Shown one piece after another: positions 17,843 to 26,481 of a stretch of DNA of 64,000 nt (the first letter of the stretch is position 1; every line of letters starts with the position of its first letter). Made by a program: the position numbers and the translations under genes. A model generated the notes under the pieces. The model had not been told where the DNA came from and did not search any database. It saw nothing but the letters and a program-made list of their open reading frames with translations. This DNA is from Erysipelatoclostridium sp. An173 (lineage in GTDB: Bacteria; Bacillota_I; Bacilli_A; Erysipelotrichales; Coprobacillaceae). The stretch spans positions 37,839 to 101,838 of the forward strand of contig NZ_NFKR01000007.1 of NCBI RefSeq assembly GCF_002160495.1, given 5' to 3'.

Positions 17843-19122
17843 TGAAAAAAGCAACAGAATTAATCAATGATTTAAAAAATAATAAATATGATGAATTATT
17901 AAATGATTTATATGTCGATGAAAGTTTATTAGAATATCAACGTAATCGCTATGTAGCTGCTGTTGAAAAATATATTTCATTATATGGTGATAATGAAGTT
18001 GAAATTTATAGTGCTCCAGGTAGAAGTGAAGTTGGCGGTAATCATACTGACCATCAACATGGTTGTGTATTAGCTGCAGCAATAAATTTAGATGCTATTG
18101 CAGTTGTTGGTAAAACTGAACGAGAAATTAAAATTTTATCTGATGATTTTGATATTAAAGCTATTGATGTAAATGATCTAGCAGTTAAACAAGAAGAAGC
18201 TGGATCTTCTGAAGCTTTAGTTCGTGGTGTTTTAGCTAAATTAAAAGAATTAAATTATCAAATTGGTGGATTTAATGCTTTTATTACAAGTGATGTTATC
18301 ATGGGAGCTGGTCTTTCTTCTTCAGCTGCCTTTGAAACAATTATTGGAACAATTTTATCAGGATTATATAATGATATGACAGTAGATCCAGTTTTAATTG
18401 CGCAAATTGGACAATATGCTGAAAATGTTTATTTTGGTAAACCATGTGGTTTGATGGATCAATGTGCTAGTTCAGTAGGTAGCTTAATCAATATTGATTT
18501 TAAAGATATTGATAAACCAGTTGTAAGAAAAGTTGATGTTGATTTTTCTAAGTTTGAACATAGTTTATGTATCGTTGATACTAAAGGATCGCATGCTGAT
18601 TTAACTGATGAGTATGCAGCTATTCCAGCAGAAATGAAAAAAATCGCTAATTACTTTAATAAAGAATTTTTACGAGAAGTTGATGAACAAGAATTTTTTG
18701 ATAATATCGCTAAAGTTCGTGAAATCGGTAATGACCGTGCTGTATTGAGAGCAATTCATTTATTTACAGAAAATAAACGAGTTGACTTACAAGTAGCAGC
18801 ATTAAATGCTGGCGATTTTGATGAATTTAAACGTTTAATTAAAGCTTCTGGTGATAGTTCATATAAATTCTTACAAAATGTTTATGCAAATAGTGATGTT
18901 TTCAATCAAAGCGTTTCTATTGGTTTAGCAATGTCTGAAAAAATCTTAGGTGATAATGGTGTTTGTCGTGTTCATGGTGGTGGTTTTGCTGGAACAATTC
19001 AAGCATTTGTAAAAGACAGTTATGTTGATACGTATAAAACAGAAATTGAAAAAGTTTTTGGTAAAGATTCTTGCCATATTTTAAAAGTACGTAAATATGG
19101 TGGTAAAAAAGTTATTTATTAA
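17842..19122 (+). CDS. galK: Galactokinase
   Basis: The 426-residue GHMP kinase phosphorylates galactose with ATP. Motif 1 reads GRSEVGGNHTDHQHG, in place of the classical GRVNLIGEHTDY; motif 2 is GAGLSSSAAFE (ATP-binding loop) and motif 3 is VHGGGFAGTIQAF. The changed signature matches a galactokinase variant I associate with gut Firmicutes. The start codon is coupled to galM through TAATG and lacks a strong RBS. It is the last gene of galTMK. Confidence 0.92.
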   Translation: MKKATELINDLKNNKYDELLNDLYVDESLLEYQRNRYVAAVEKYISLYGDNEVEIYSAPGRSEVGGNHTDHQHGCVLAAAINLDAIAVVGKTEREIKILSDDFDIKAIDVNDLAVKQEEAGSSEALVRGVLAKLKELNYQIGGFNAFITSDVIMGAGLSSSAAFETIIGTILSGLYNDMTVDPVLIAQIGQYAENVYFGKPCGLMDQCASSVGSLINIDFKDIDKPVVRKVDVDFSKFEHSLCIVDTKGSHADLTDEYAAIPAEMKKIANYFNKEFLREVDEQEFFDNIAKVREIGNDRAVLRAIHLFTENKRVDLQVAALNAGDFDEFKRLIKASGDSSYKFLQNVYANSDVFNQSVSIGLAMSEKILGDNGVCRVHGGGFAGTIQAFVKDSYVDTYKTEIEKVFGKDSCHILKVRKYGGKKVIY

Positions 19123-19130
19123 TAGTCTTT

Positions 19131-19157
19131 AAGGTAATGAATTTTCATTACCTTTTT
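19131..19157 (+). terminator. gal operon terminator
   Basis: An 11-bp stem AAGGTAATGAA / TTCATTACCTT with a TT loop runs into TTTTT. Confidence 0.85.
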
Positions 19158-19243
19158 AAATATGTTTTATAAAGGAAAAAATAATTTTTAGAATTCATTT
19201 GTTTTTGTGATAAGATTCGTTAAATCTAGAACTAATGAATTAG

Positions 19244-19375
19244 ATTATATATGTTAATGGTTATAATTGGAAAAAATGGCGAAAATATAAAGAAAGAAGA
19301 TGTTTTGATTGTTTAGATAAATTTATTAATGAAATTGAATTTATTGATAAATTGGTAAATAGAATTATTTGTTAA
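19244..19375 (+). pseudogene. Possible gene remnant in the galK-pyk gap
   Basis: A 43-codon stretch open from 19244 to the TAA at 19373-19375 encodes a plausible charged, aromatic peptide (including WKKWRKYKERRCFDCLDKF) but has no ATG or RBS in frame. It may be the degraded tail of a lost gene, or chance. The rest of the roughly 415-nt gap (19123-19537) holds only the gal terminator and the pyk promoter. Confidence 0.2.
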
Positions 19376-19491
19376 CTATATTTTAATTTAAAATTGATTT
19401 AAATTTAATTTTATAGCTTGATATGGGAAAAATATTTGATTTTTTCCATAAAAAGTTAACAAAAAATATCGCAACAAAGGCGGTAATGGGA

Positions 19492-19497
19492 TATAAT
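19492..19497 (+). promoter_or_regulatory. pyk -10 element
   Basis: TATAAT lies so that transcription starts near 19504. This places an in-frame ATG at 19502 outside the usable message and favours ATG 19538. The -35 is poor. Confidence 0.5.
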
Positions 19498-19537
19498 AGA
19501 AATGTACGAAATTGAGAAGAAGGACGGTAATATAAGT

Positions 19538-20968
19538 ATGTTGAAAAATAATGAAGTAAGCAAAACAAAGATAATCTGTACTATTGGACCAGCTTCGGAT
19601 AATAAAAAAATGTTATCTAAATTAGTAAAAGCTGGGATGAATGTAATGAGATTAAATTTTTCTCATGGTAGTCATGAAGAACATTTAAAGAAAATTGAAT
19701 TGATTACAGAAATTAATAATGAATTAGGAAGTAAAGTTGCTATCTTGTTAGATACAAAAGGACCAGAAATTAGAACTGGTAACTTTGTTGGGGGACAAAC
19801 AGAATTTAAAAAGGGACAAGTTTCTGTCATTACACCTGAAGATATTGAAGGAACAAGTGATCGTTTTACAATCACATACAAAGAATTATATAAAGATGTT
19901 AAACCTGGTGGTTTCATTTTAGTTAATGATGGTCAAGTTGAATTATTAGTTGACCATGTTGAAGGTAAAGATATTGTTTGTGTATGTGCTAATAATGGAG
20001 TTGTAAAAGATAAACGAGGAATTAACGTTCCTGGAATCAAATTAGGTTTTGAATATTTATCTGAAAAAGATATTGCAGATATTACATTTGGATGCACTCA
20101 ACCATTTAACTTTATTGCTGCATCATTTGTTAGACGTGCTCAAGATGTAATTGATGTAAAAAAATTATTAATTGAAAACGGACGTCCTGATATTCAAGTA
20201 ATCGCTAAAATCGAAAACCAGGAAGGTGTCGAAAATATGGATGAGATTTTAAAGGTTGCTGATGGAATCATGGTAGCACGTGGGGACTTAGGGGTTGAAG
20301 TACCTGCTGAAGATGTACCATTAATTCAAAAAGAAATTATTAAAAAATGTAAAGACAGTGGTAAATTAGTTATTACTGCTACTCAAATGTTAGAAAGCAT
20401 GCAACAAAATCCACGTCCAACTCGTGCTGAAGTAAGTGACGTTGCTAATGCTATTTTTGATGGAACTGATGCAATCATGTTATCTGGGGAATCAGCTTCA
20501 GGTTTATATCCTCAAGAAGCTGTAATGACTATGAATAAAATTGCTTTAACAACTGAAAAAAGTTTAGATTATGATTCATTACATCGTCAAGCAGTTAGAA
20601 CTGCACCACAAGATACATCGGAAGCAATTTGTATGTCGGTAGCTGAAATTGCTTCAAAATTTAACGTAGCTGCTATTATTGCATTTACAGAAAGTGGTTT
20701 TACTGCTCGTAAGATGTCACGTTATCGTCCCGAAGCTTTAATTATTGCAGCAACTCCTGAAGAGAAAACAACTAGATCACTTGCGATTAACTGGGGGGTA
20801 TTACCAGTAAAATGTAAATATATGCAAACTCGTGCAACTATGATGGACTATGCTGAAATTTTAGCTAAAGAAAATGGGGTTCAATCTGGTGAATTAATTC
20901 TAGTTACTGGAGGAAAACCAGGTATTAGTGGTGATACTAGTTATTTAGAATTGATTAGGGTAAAATAA
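19538..20968 (+). CDS. pyk: Pyruvate kinase
   Basis: The 476-residue enzyme converts phosphoenolpyruvate and ADP to pyruvate and ATP. Visible signatures are KTKIICTIGPAS and MNVMRLNFSHG near the N-terminus, KIENQEGVEN (catalytic lysine), IMVARGDLGVE and ATQMLESM. The length is that of the compact E. coli type, without the extra C-terminal PEP-utiliser domain of Bacillus Pyk. ATG 19538 is chosen from the promoter position; its RBS (AAGGA, 19520-19524) is rather far away, so the start is less certain than the gene. Confidence 0.95.
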   Translation: MLKNNEVSKTKIICTIGPASDNKKMLSKLVKAGMNVMRLNFSHGSHEEHLKKIELITEINNELGSKVAILLDTKGPEIRTGNFVGGQTEFKKGQVSVITPEDIEGTSDRFTITYKELYKDVKPGGFILVNDGQVELLVDHVEGKDIVCVCANNGVVKDKRGINVPGIKLGFEYLSEKDIADITFGCTQPFNFIAASFVRRAQDVIDVKKLLIENGRPDIQVIAKIENQEGVENMDEILKVADGIMVARGDLGVEVPAEDVPLIQKEIIKKCKDSGKLVITATQMLESMQQNPRPTRAEVSDVANAIFDGTDAIMLSGESASGLYPQEAVMTMNKIALTTEKSLDYDSLHRQAVRTAPQDTSEAICMSVAEIASKFNVAAIIAFTESGFTARKMSRYRPEALIIAATPEEKTTRSLAINWGVLPVKCKYMQTRATMMDYAEILAKENGVQSGELILVTGGKPGISGDTSYLELIRVK

Positions 20969-20976
20969 TAATTATT

Positions 20977-21020
20977 AAAGACTGGATTTGATTTAAGAAT
21001 CAAATTACAGTCTTTTTTTT
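20977..21020 (+). terminator. pyk terminator
   Basis: A long interrupted stem, AAAGACTG-GATTTGATT paired with AATCAAAT-TA-CAGTCTTT, is followed by eight Ts. Confidence 0.9.
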
Positions 21021-21102
21021 GTGGTTTGTTAAAAGTCAATGCTTTTATTTTCTTAATTGATACGATATACTTATAATAGTAGTGGTTATGAAAGGAGATT
21101 TT

Positions 21103-22005
21103 ATGAATTATTTAACATTAGATATTGGTGGTAGTTCAATTAAGTACGCTATCGTTAATAAAGAAGGGGAATTTTTAGAAAAAGGTAATGCTCCAGCACC
21201 AAAAGATGGAATTGATCAATTTGTTTCTATAATTGGTGATTTATATGATAAATATAAAGATAATATTGTTGGAATGGCAATTTCAATGCCTGGAGCAATT
21301 GATCCTGATAAAGGTTTTGCTTATACTGGTGGTGCCTATGAATATATCAAAGATATGAATATTGTCGAAATATTACAAAAACGTTGTCCGCTTCCAATTA
21401 CAATTGGTAATGATGCTAAATGTGCTGCTAATGCTGAAGTAGGATTTGGTTGTTTAAAAGATGTAGATGATGCTGCTGTAATTATTCTTGGAACTGGTAT
21501 TGGTGGTTGTATTGTTCAAAATGGTAAAGTGCACATTGGTAAACATTTTTCTTCTGGGGAATTTTCATGGATGAGAACTAATGGAGATGATGGTAATAAT
21601 TTTGCTAATACCTGGTGTTCTTTAAATGGTATCGCAGGACTTTTACAAACTGTTCAAGAAGCAACGCATACTGATCAGGTTTTTAATGGAAAAGAAATTT
21701 TCGAAATGGCTAATAATGGTAATCCTGATGTGTTAGCGGGATTAGACAAATTTTGTAATCGTTTAGCGGTACAAATTTATAATTTACAAGCTTTATTTGA
21801 TCCAGAAAAAATTGCAATTGGTGGTGGTATTTCAGCACAACCATTATTATTAGAATTAACTGAAAAACACATTGAAGAAATGTATCAAACTGGATTAGAA
21901 TTTAATTCACCAATTTCTAGACCGGTAGTTGTAGCATGTAAATATTTAAATGATGCTAATTTGATAGGAGCTTTTTATCAACATATTAATACTTTTAAAG
22001 ACTAG
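21103..22005 (+). CDS. ROK-family sugar kinase (glucokinase-like)
   Basis: The 300-residue kinase has the ROK/ASKHA phosphate-binding motifs LDIGGSSIKYAIV (residues 4-16) and ILGTGIGGCIV, and the sugar-binding segment IGNDAKCAANAEVGFG with the catalytic aspartate. The zinc-binding CxCGxxGCxE motif of classical glucokinases is absent: the matching region reads WCSLNGIAGLL. That resembles ROK kinases of the beta-glucoside kinase type, so substrate is open; glucose is plausible because an alpha-galactosidase follows. ATG 21103 follows AAAGGAG; an in-frame ATG at 21082 is too close to the -10 (21072-21077). Confidence 0.85.
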   Translation: MNYLTLDIGGSSIKYAIVNKEGEFLEKGNAPAPKDGIDQFVSIIGDLYDKYKDNIVGMAISMPGAIDPDKGFAYTGGAYEYIKDMNIVEILQKRCPLPITIGNDAKCAANAEVGFGCLKDVDDAAVIILGTGIGGCIVQNGKVHIGKHFSSGEFSWMRTNGDDGNNFANTWCSLNGIAGLLQTVQEATHTDQVFNGKEIFEMANNGNPDVLAGLDKFCNRLAVQIYNLQALFDPEKIAIGGGISAQPLLLELTEKHIEEMYQTGLEFNSPISRPVVVACKYLNDANLIGAFYQHINTFKD

Positions 22006-22022
22006 TTTTACTAGTCTTTTAT
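21997..22022 (+). terminator. Terminator after the ROK kinase gene
   Basis: Ten-bp stem AAAGACTAGT / ACTAGTCTTT with a TTT loop; the kinase stop codon (22003-22005) is inside the stem. It separates the gene from the alpha-galactosidase gene, which probably depends on read-through or its own promoter. Confidence 0.8.
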
Positions 22023-22042
22023 TAAATAATCGGAGGTAATTT

Positions 22043-24274
22043 ATGCCAATAGTATTTCATGAAAAAAGTAAAACTTTTCATCTTTATAATCAAGAAGTAA
22101 GTTATATTATTAAAATTTTAAAAAATAATCAATTAGGTCAATTGTATTATGGTAAAGCGATAAAAGATCGTGAAAATTTTGATCATTTGTTAGAAATGTA
22201 TCATCGGCCGATGGCAGTTTGCAGTTTTGAAAATGATTCAACATTTTCATTAGAACATATAAAGCAAGAATATCCAGTATATGGTAGTGGGGATATGCGT
22301 CAAATGGCAATTGATATTATTCAAGAAAATGGTAGTCGGATTTTAAATTTTACTTATCACAGTCATTTAATTTTTAATCAAAAACCTAAGTTAGAAAATT
22401 TACCGGCAACTTACAGTGAAGAAGAAAATGAAGTGACTACGTTGTCAATTACCTTAGTTGATCAAGTAATTAATACAAAAATTGTTTTAAATTATACTAT
22501 CTATGAAAATATGCCAGTTATTACTCGTAATGCATATATTGAAAATAACGGACAACAAAAATTAGTGTTAAATAGAGCTATGAGTTTATCATTAGACTTA
22601 CCAGATAGTGATTATATAATGTTAGAACTCACAGGGGCCTGGTCACGTGAACGATATGTAAAAGAAAGAAAATTAGAACATGGAATTCAATCGATTTATT
22701 CATTGAGAGGATGTTCAAGTAGTAATTTTAATCCTTTCATTGCTTTAAAAAGAAAGAATGCTGATGAATTTAGTGGGGAAGTTTTAGGGTTTAGTTTTGT
22801 TTATAGTGGCAATTTTCTAGCCCAGGTAGAAGTGGATACTTATAATTGTTCTAGAGTAATGATGGGAATTCATCCACATTGTTTTAAATGGAATCTAGAT
22901 CCTAATATGCATTTCCAAACCCCAGAGGTAGTAATGGTATATAGTGATCAAGGGCTAAATAAAATGTCACAGACATACCATTATTTATACCAGAATCGAT
23001 TAGTTCGCGGTAAATATCGTAACTTGGCAAGGCCGATATTAGTAAATAATTGGGAAGGAACGTATTTTGATTTTGATGAAGAAAAAATATTAGCTATCGC
23101 AAAAACTGCTAGTGAATTAGGAATTGAATTATTTGTATTAGATGATGGCTGGTTTGGTAAAAGAAATAATGATCATACAGGTTTAGGGGATTGGTATGTT
23201 AATTTAGATAAATTACCAAATGGAATAGCTAATCTTAGTAAAAAAATTAATGATTTAGGATTAAAGTTTGGTCTATGGTTTGAACCAGAGATGGTCAATA
23301 AAGATTCAGATTTATATCGAAGCCATCCGGAGTGGGTCTTAGCAACTCCTAAGCGCAATATGAGCCATGGTCGTAATCAATATGTTTTAGATTTTTCTAA
23401 TCCTGATGTTATTGAATACATTTATCAAATGATGGTTAAAATGATAGAACAAGGGAACGTCAGCTATATAAAATGGGATATGAATCGCTGTATGTCTGAA
23501 GTATATTCGTCTAGTCATCAAAGCTATCAGCAAGGGCAAGTAATGCATGAATATATTTTAGGTGTTTATTCATTATATGAACATTTAACTAAACGTTTTC
23601 CAGATATTTTATTTGAATCATGTGCTAGCGGTGGGGCAAGGTTTGATCCGGGAATGTTATATTATGCACCACAAACATGGACTAGTGACGATACCGATGC
23701 AATTGAACGTTTAAAAATTCAATATGGAACATCATTAGTATATCCTGTTTCAAGTATGGGAGCTCATGTATCAGCAATACCTAATCATCAAGTATTTAGA
23801 AATACTTCACTTGAAACTCGGGCTAATGTGGCCTATTTTGGAACTTTTGGTTATGAGTTGGATTTAAATAAATTAAATGATGATGAAAAAAAGAAAATCG
23901 TTGAACAAATTACTTTTATGAAAGAATATCGTGAGATCATTCAGTTTGGAACTTTTTATCGCTTATTAAGTCCGTTTGATGGTAACGGAAATGAAACAGC
24001 CTGGATGGTTGTTTCTAAAGATCAAAAAACTGCTATTGTTGGCTATTATCGAATCTTATTAGAGGTTAATCAAGGTTATCGTCGTTTACGATTACAAGGG
24101 TTAAATCCTGATTATTGTTATCATGTATCTAGATTAGAAAGTGATCATTTTGGTGATGAACTAATGAATGTCGGTTTAATTAATAGTGACCATTCTTGTG
24201 GTGAAAATCATGAAGTATATGATGGTACTAATGGTGATTATTATTCTAAAATCTATCTTTTAAAAGCTAAATAA
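22043..24274 (+). CDS. Alpha-galactosidase, glycoside hydrolase family 36
   Basis: The 743-residue retaining enzyme releases galactose from melibiose/raffinose-type oligosaccharides. An N-terminal beta-sandwich (about 1-330) precedes the barrel, which has FVLDDGWFGKRNNDHTGLGD, LWFEPEMVN, the nucleophile D479 in KWDMNR and the acid/base D549 in TSDDTDAIERL. Size and motifs match MelA/RafA-type bacterial enzymes. No signal peptide is present, so it acts on imported sugars; no transporter gene is in the window. GGAGG sits 8 nt before the ATG. The galactose would enter the nearby galTMK pathway. Confidence 0.94.
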   Translation: MPIVFHEKSKTFHLYNQEVSYIIKILKNNQLGQLYYGKAIKDRENFDHLLEMYHRPMAVCSFENDSTFSLEHIKQEYPVYGSGDMRQMAIDIIQENGSRILNFTYHSHLIFNQKPKLENLPATYSEEENEVTTLSITLVDQVINTKIVLNYTIYENMPVITRNAYIENNGQQKLVLNRAMSLSLDLPDSDYIMLELTGAWSRERYVKERKLEHGIQSIYSLRGCSSSNFNPFIALKRKNADEFSGEVLGFSFVYSGNFLAQVEVDTYNCSRVMMGIHPHCFKWNLDPNMHFQTPEVVMVYSDQGLNKMSQTYHYLYQNRLVRGKYRNLARPILVNNWEGTYFDFDEEKILAIAKTASELGIELFVLDDGWFGKRNNDHTGLGDWYVNLDKLPNGIANLSKKINDLGLKFGLWFEPEMVNKDSDLYRSHPEWVLATPKRNMSHGRNQYVLDFSNPDVIEYIYQMMVKMIEQGNVSYIKWDMNRCMSEVYSSSHQSYQQGQVMHEYILGVYSLYEHLTKRFPDILFESCASGGARFDPGMLYYAPQTWTSDDTDAIERLKIQYGTSLVYPVSSMGAHVSAIPNHQVFRNTSLETRANVAYFGTFGYELDLNKLNDDEKKKIVEQITFMKEYREIIQFGTFYRLLSPFDGNGNETAWMVVSKDQKTAIVGYYRILLEVNQGYRRLRLQGLNPDYCYHVSRLESDHFGDELMNVGLINSDHSCGENHEVYDGTNGDYYSKIYLLKAK

Positions 24275-24276
24275 AG

Positions 24277-24315
24277 CTATTAGGCCAGATAAATTCTGGC
24301 CTAATAGTGATTTTT
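24277..24315 (+). terminator. Terminator after the alpha-galactosidase gene
   Basis: A perfect 13-bp stem (24277-24289 / 24295-24307) with a 5-nt loop, then TGATTTTT. Confidence 0.9.
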
Positions 24316-24455
24316 GTTTAAAAGTACAGATTATTATACAAACATGATATTAATATCTTGTGTCTGTATTTAGATATTTAAGGTGTCTATTTGATAGGAT
24401 ACATTAAGTTGCCATTAGATTTTAAAAACTACTTTTATCTAGTTTACTAAATAGT

Positions 24456-24806
24456 CTAACAATATCCTATGTATTTAATAACGTAATACTGATTATTTAT
24501 TTTCTTCACTTCTATTGTTCCACCTAAGTCTCCAGGTATAGAATACCAGCCATTATATTTTATATTATAGTAAAAACTATTTTCATCTGTTTTATCAATA
24601 TTTTTAGACTCTTCTATTTCTATAAAGAAAGATTTCCAACTATGTGTTTCATCATATATAAATTCAACAATAGCTTCTCTAGGTGTTTCATTATTTAAGC
24701 TTTCAAATAAATAATTTGTATATAACTTTAAACATAGGATTGCAATAATAACTATCAAAATACACTTAAAATATCTATTCTTTAATAAATTAATAAATTT
24801 TTCCAT
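24456..24806 (-). CDS. Small single-pass membrane protein of unknown function
   Basis: I do not recognise this 116-residue protein. It begins with a basic stretch and one membrane helix (about 13-33), followed by an outward-facing domain of about 80 residues rich in Asp, Glu and aromatic residues (ENSFYYNIKYNGWYSIPGD). AAGGATAAG on the minus strand is a weak RBS. It sits alone in an AT-rich stretch between the alpha-galactosidase and SemiSWEET genes. The shape, a short anchor plus a small beta-rich domain, is common among strain-variable surface proteins of Firmicutes. Confidence 0.55.
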   Translation of the reverse strand: MEKFINLLKNRYFKCILIVIIAILCLKLYTNYLFESLNNETPREAIVEFIYDETHSWKSFFIEIEESKNIDKTDENSFYYNIKYNGWYSIPGDLGGTIEVKKINNQYYVIKYIGYC

Positions 24807-25126
24807 AAAAATCTTATCCTTACATGTAATTTACTTTTTTCATATTTTGATATTATGTCGGAGTATTTTAAAAACTGTAGTAGGGCTTTTTTATTATTAG
24901 TAAAGTAATTTTTTATCTAATGGACTAACTTTATGTCAATGAAATAAATACCTATTAACAGTAATATAATTTTTGATGTTTTGAAAACATTTTCTAATTA
25001 CATTATATATTTGCAATCTGTTTATATCAACTCATATATAGATTATCTATACATGTATATAAAGAATACCACTATGTTAAGAAAAAAATTTAAGTTAGAT
25101 ATGCTTTTTTAAGTTATATTTTTATT
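24807..25126. other. AT-rich gap without a recognisable feature
   Basis: About 320 nt between two minus-strand genes. I see no credible frame, RNA motif or clear terminator; only scattered A/T tracts and short ATATA runs. Confidence 0.5.
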
Positions 25127-25390
25127 TTATTTTTTTGAAGAATATGATTCTTTATATTTATAATATAAAATAATTCCTGCCAGCAAAGTTGTTATTCCAT
25201 TTGATAAAATAATTGTTATATCATGAAGGATAAGACCATATGCAGTCCATAATATAACGCCAAGGACAAAAATAATATACATTCCTAAAGATATTCCAGA
25301 AACATCTTTTGTTTTTAAAACTTGCAAGACTTGTGGGATAAATGAAATTGTTGTAAGTAGTGCTCCTATTGGACCAATAAATTGAATCAT
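25127..25390 (-). CDS. SemiSWEET-type sugar transporter
   Basis: This 87-residue protein has three membrane helices and the PQ-loop signature SFIPQVLQVLKTKDVSG in the first, followed by SLGMYIIFVLGVILWTAYG. This is the size and layout of bacterial SemiSWEETs (MtN3/PQ-loop family), which dimerise to carry sugars across the membrane. ATG 25390 is preferred to ATG 25396 because it leaves 7 nt after GGAGG instead of 1. It lies downstream of an RpiR-type sugar-phosphate regulator but behind a strong terminator. The substrate is unknown. Confidence 0.88.
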   Translation of the reverse strand: MIQFIGPIGALLTTISFIPQVLQVLKTKDVSGISLGMYIIFVLGVILWTAYGLILHDITIILSNGITTLLAGIILYYKYKESYSSKK

Positions 25391-25472
25391 ATTCATGCCT
25401 CCTTTTTATTTATAAATCTTCTTACAAGAGTATTATAGATAAAAATTAAGTTAAAAAAAGGAAATTAGAATA

Positions 25473-25530
25473 CAAAAAAAACAGTGCTACATACTTTTAA
25501 AGAAAATTACTTTAAAAGATGAAACACTGT
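25473..25530 (-). terminator. Terminator of the RpiR-type regulator gene
   Basis: On the minus strand a long interrupted hairpin, closed by ACAGTG / CACTGT with an inner CTTTTAAAG / CTTTAAAAG stem, runs into eight Ts (25480-25473). Confidence 0.85.
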
Positions 25531-25533
25531 AAA

Positions 25534-26355
25534 CTAATATTCATATAATTGATCATGGAGCTGATATAAATTAATGGCAGTATCATAGTTGTTTTTGATG
25601 ATTATTGAAATAAGAATATCAAAAATATATGAAACTGAAGTGTGGAAAAGAGAATCACGTAATTCAATAATATTTTCTTTATAGGTGCATAATAGACATA
25701 CATCCACATTTTTTACAAACGGAGAATCTTTATTAGATGTAATTAAAATAACAAAGTGTCCTTTTTTTCGTAAGTTTTGAATCGCTTTTAACATATTTTT
25801 ATTTTTGCCCATTCTAGAAATAACAATGATTACTGATTTTTCAATTAAAAACTCATATAATAATATTTTATCTATTGATTGATAAACATTTGATAATTTA
25901 CCAGCTTGCATAATATTATGAGAAACATATTCACCAATTGATGCATTTGCATCTAGTGCAAAAATATTTATTTGATCAACATTTTTTATAGCTTGCTGAA
26001 TTTTTTCTAAATCATCAATAGATAATCTATTTTTTGTTTCTAGTAGTACTTTTTCATGTAATGAAGAAACCTTATTAACAATAGATATCAGACTTTCTTT
26101 TTTCTCTACTTCAATTTCCTGATAACTATTTTCTTTTAAATCAGTTAATAAATGAATTTTAAAATCATTAAATCCCTGATAACCTAATTTACGAACAAAA
26201 CGTACAATAATAGTTGCACTTGTATATGTTCCATTAGCTAATTGTCTTGTTGTCATTTTAAGAACTTCTTCACAGTGATTTAAAATGTAATCGGCAATTA
26301 CTACTTCCCTTTCGGTAAAATTTACTTTTTGCTGTAATTTTTTAATAAGTTCCAT
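25534..26355 (-). CDS. RpiR-family transcriptional regulator (HTH plus SIS domain)
   Basis: The 273-residue protein has an N-terminal RpiR helix-turn-helix (about 1-77, with FTEREVVIADYIL and SATIIVRFVRKLGYQGFNDFK) and a C-terminal SIS domain (about 105-245) that binds phosphosugars in this family. The SIS core here (VIIVISRMGKNKNMLKAIQN) departs from the common S-x-S-G-x-[ST] ligand loop, reading SRMGKN, so the ligand may differ. AGGTGATATC precedes the ATG. The downstream SemiSWEET could be a target, but the terminator between them argues for separate units. Confidence 0.85.
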   Translation of the reverse strand: MELIKKLQQKVNFTEREVVIADYILNHCEEVLKMTTRQLANGTYTSATIIVRFVRKLGYQGFNDFKIHLLTDLKENSYQEIEVEKKESLISIVNKVSSLHEKVLLETKNRLSIDDLEKIQQAIKNVDQINIFALDANASIGEYVSHNIMQAGKLSNVYQSIDKILLYEFLIEKSVIIVISRMGKNKNMLKAIQNLRKKGHFVILITSNKDSPFVKNVDVCLLCTYKENIIELRDSLFHTSVSYIFDILISIIIKNNYDTAINLYQLHDQLYEY

Positions 26356-26433
26356 GATATCACCTATTTATAATTTTAACATACCAGGATGCTTTATTTA
26401 ATAAAAATTAAATTATCAAAAATATTTTCAGGT

Positions 26434-26470
26434 ACAAAAAAGAAGAATAGATAACTATCATCTACTCTTC
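26434..26470 (-). terminator. Rubrerythrin terminator
   Basis: On the minus strand an 11-bp stem with one mismatch (26470-26460 / 26452-26442) is followed by a run of Ts. Confidence 0.8.
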
Positions 26471-26481
26471 GTATTTTATTA

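Noticed and set aside
19502..19537. Earlier in-frame ATG for pyruvate kinase
   Set aside because: It lies five bases after the -10 hexamer, before the expected transcription start, and adds residues not typical of the family.
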